Source: Candidatus Altimarinota bacterium | GTDB lineage: Bacteria > Patescibacteriota > Gracilibacteria > UBA4473 | Assembly (NCBI GenBank): GCA_020629095.1 | Contig: JAHDDZ010000038.1 | Span: 1-6,826 of the forward strand | Length of the DNA stretch: 6,826 bases | Direction of reading: 5' to 3' | Shown here: positions 6,529 to 6,826 of the stretch, piece after piece | Layout: every line of letters begins with the position of its first letter | Numbering within the stretch: the first letter of the stretch is position 1 | The notes under the pieces: model-generated | What the model was told of the DNA's origin: nothing | The model's input: the letters and a program-made list of their open reading frames with translations, nothing else | Database searches by the model: none | Position numbers and translations under genes: made by a program

Positions 6529-6546
6529 TTTTGAACTCAACCAATT

Positions 6547-6577
6547 AAAAACAAAAAGCCCCTTTCGGGGCTTTTTT
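6547..6577 (-). terminator. Intrinsic terminator of the thioredoxin gene
   Basis: A perfect inverted repeat pairs 6553-6562 with 6567-6576: five A-T pairs and five G-C pairs around a four-base loop. Read on the minus strand the loop is GAAA, a stable GNRA tetraloop, and the stem is followed by TTTTTGTTTTT. It starts 15 bases past the thioredoxin stop. The left-hand neighbours are also on the minus strand and no plus-strand gene precedes it, so it serves thioredoxin and separates it from the ATPase gene. Confidence 0.93.
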
Positions 6578-6591
6578 AGTACTCAAAAAAA

Positions 6592-6826
6592 CTACTTGTT
6601 ACTTTCAAATAGTTCTACAATTGCATCTTTGCTTTGCGCACCCAGGCTTTCACCAACTAGCTCTCCATTTTTAAAGAGCTTAAAAGCTGGTATGCTCATA
6701 ACACCATACTCCATTGCCAATTCTTGGCTCTCGTCTACGTCTACTTTTACGATCTGGCAGTTGTCTGGAAGCTCTGAGGCAATTTCTTCCAGCACAGGAA
6801 TCATTCCTTGGCAGGGTCCACACCAC
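6592..6826 (-). CDS. trxA: Thioredoxin, C-terminal part (5' end cut by the window edge)
   Basis: This is a small dithiol-disulfide oxidoreductase, expected to be cytosolic and to keep protein thiols reduced. Reading from the right edge, the frame opens with the active-site motif WCGPC (6825-6811), followed by Q-G-M, the helix after the active site, a strand reading IVKVDVDE, and the cis-proline motif S-I-P-A-F that sits opposite the active site in the thioredoxin fold. It ends in the usual K-N-G strand and a last amphipathic helix, then TAG at 6592-6594. About 78 residues are visible; a whole thioredoxin has about 105, so roughly the first 25-30 are missing. The ATG at 6804 is an internal Met just after WCGPC and is not the start. 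The cis-Pro segment reads IPA where many thioredoxins have IPT, a tolerated variant. A strong terminator follows. The family assignment is secure; the exact paralogue is not known. Confidence 0.95.
   Translation of the reverse strand, partial: WCGPCQGMIPVLEEIASELPDNCQIVKVDVDESQELAMEYGVMSIPAFKLFKNGELVGESLGAQSKDAIVELFESNK

Noticed and set aside
6553..6576. The hairpin as a plus-strand terminator.
   Set aside because: The stem is symmetric and would work either way, but no plus-strand gene precedes it and the minus-strand reading gives a GAAA loop directly after thioredoxin.

Overview
The window carries five protein-coding genes, all on the minus strand, packed tightly and read from right to left. 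The gene content suggests a Candidate Phyla Radiation (Patescibacteria) bacterium. There is a soluble VirD4/TraG-like ATPase with none of its usual secretion partners, and a tandem family of very Cys-rich two-module proteins of a kind I know mainly from such genomes. The phylum is an inference from family memory; no rRNA or other marker gene is present. All reading frames work with the standard bacterial code.

Layout, in direction of transcription: (1) 6826-6592, the C-terminal part of a thioredoxin, cut by the right edge just before its WCGPC active site and followed by a strong intrinsic terminator. (2) 6492-4303, a 729-residue P-loop ATPase of the VirD4/TraG/HerA type. (3) 4286-3018, (4) 2984-1326 and (5) 1308-4, three paralogous Cys-rich proteins, here called Cys3, Cys2 and Cys1. 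The left edge lies just beyond the stop of Cys1. No RNA genes, insertion sequences, CRISPR arrays or gene-free stretches over 100 bases are visible.

Four observations stand out. First, the ATPase and all three Cys-rich genes lack a Shine-Dalgarno sequence. Instead each has a sigma70-type -10 box ending exactly 6 or 7 bases before its ATG, with a -35-like hexamer 17 or 18 bases further upstream, often inside the tail of the preceding gene. This predicts four individually promoted, leaderless mRNAs in an arrangement that looks like an operon. Second, in the Cys-rich modules nearly every Cys falls in one phase of a three-residue period, and four of the six modules span exactly 75 residues from first to last core Cys. 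This implies a rigid repeating fold, perhaps a Cys-lined solenoid. Third, Cys1 appears frameshifted at a run of four A at 24-27. In the shifted frame the sequence resumes the linker that precedes the C-terminal zinc-type module in Cys2. Fourth, a zinc-type module occurs at the N-terminus only (Cys1), at both ends (Cys2) or at the C-terminus only (Cys3). A 67-base segment shared by Cys1 and Cys2 is far more alike than the rest of the genes, which points to recent gene conversion or duplication.

The function of the Cys-rich proteins is unknown. Metal-thiolate binding, redox buffering or a disulfide-stabilised surface structure are all possible. The adjacent thioredoxin is a suggestive neighbour but is transcriptionally separated by its terminator.
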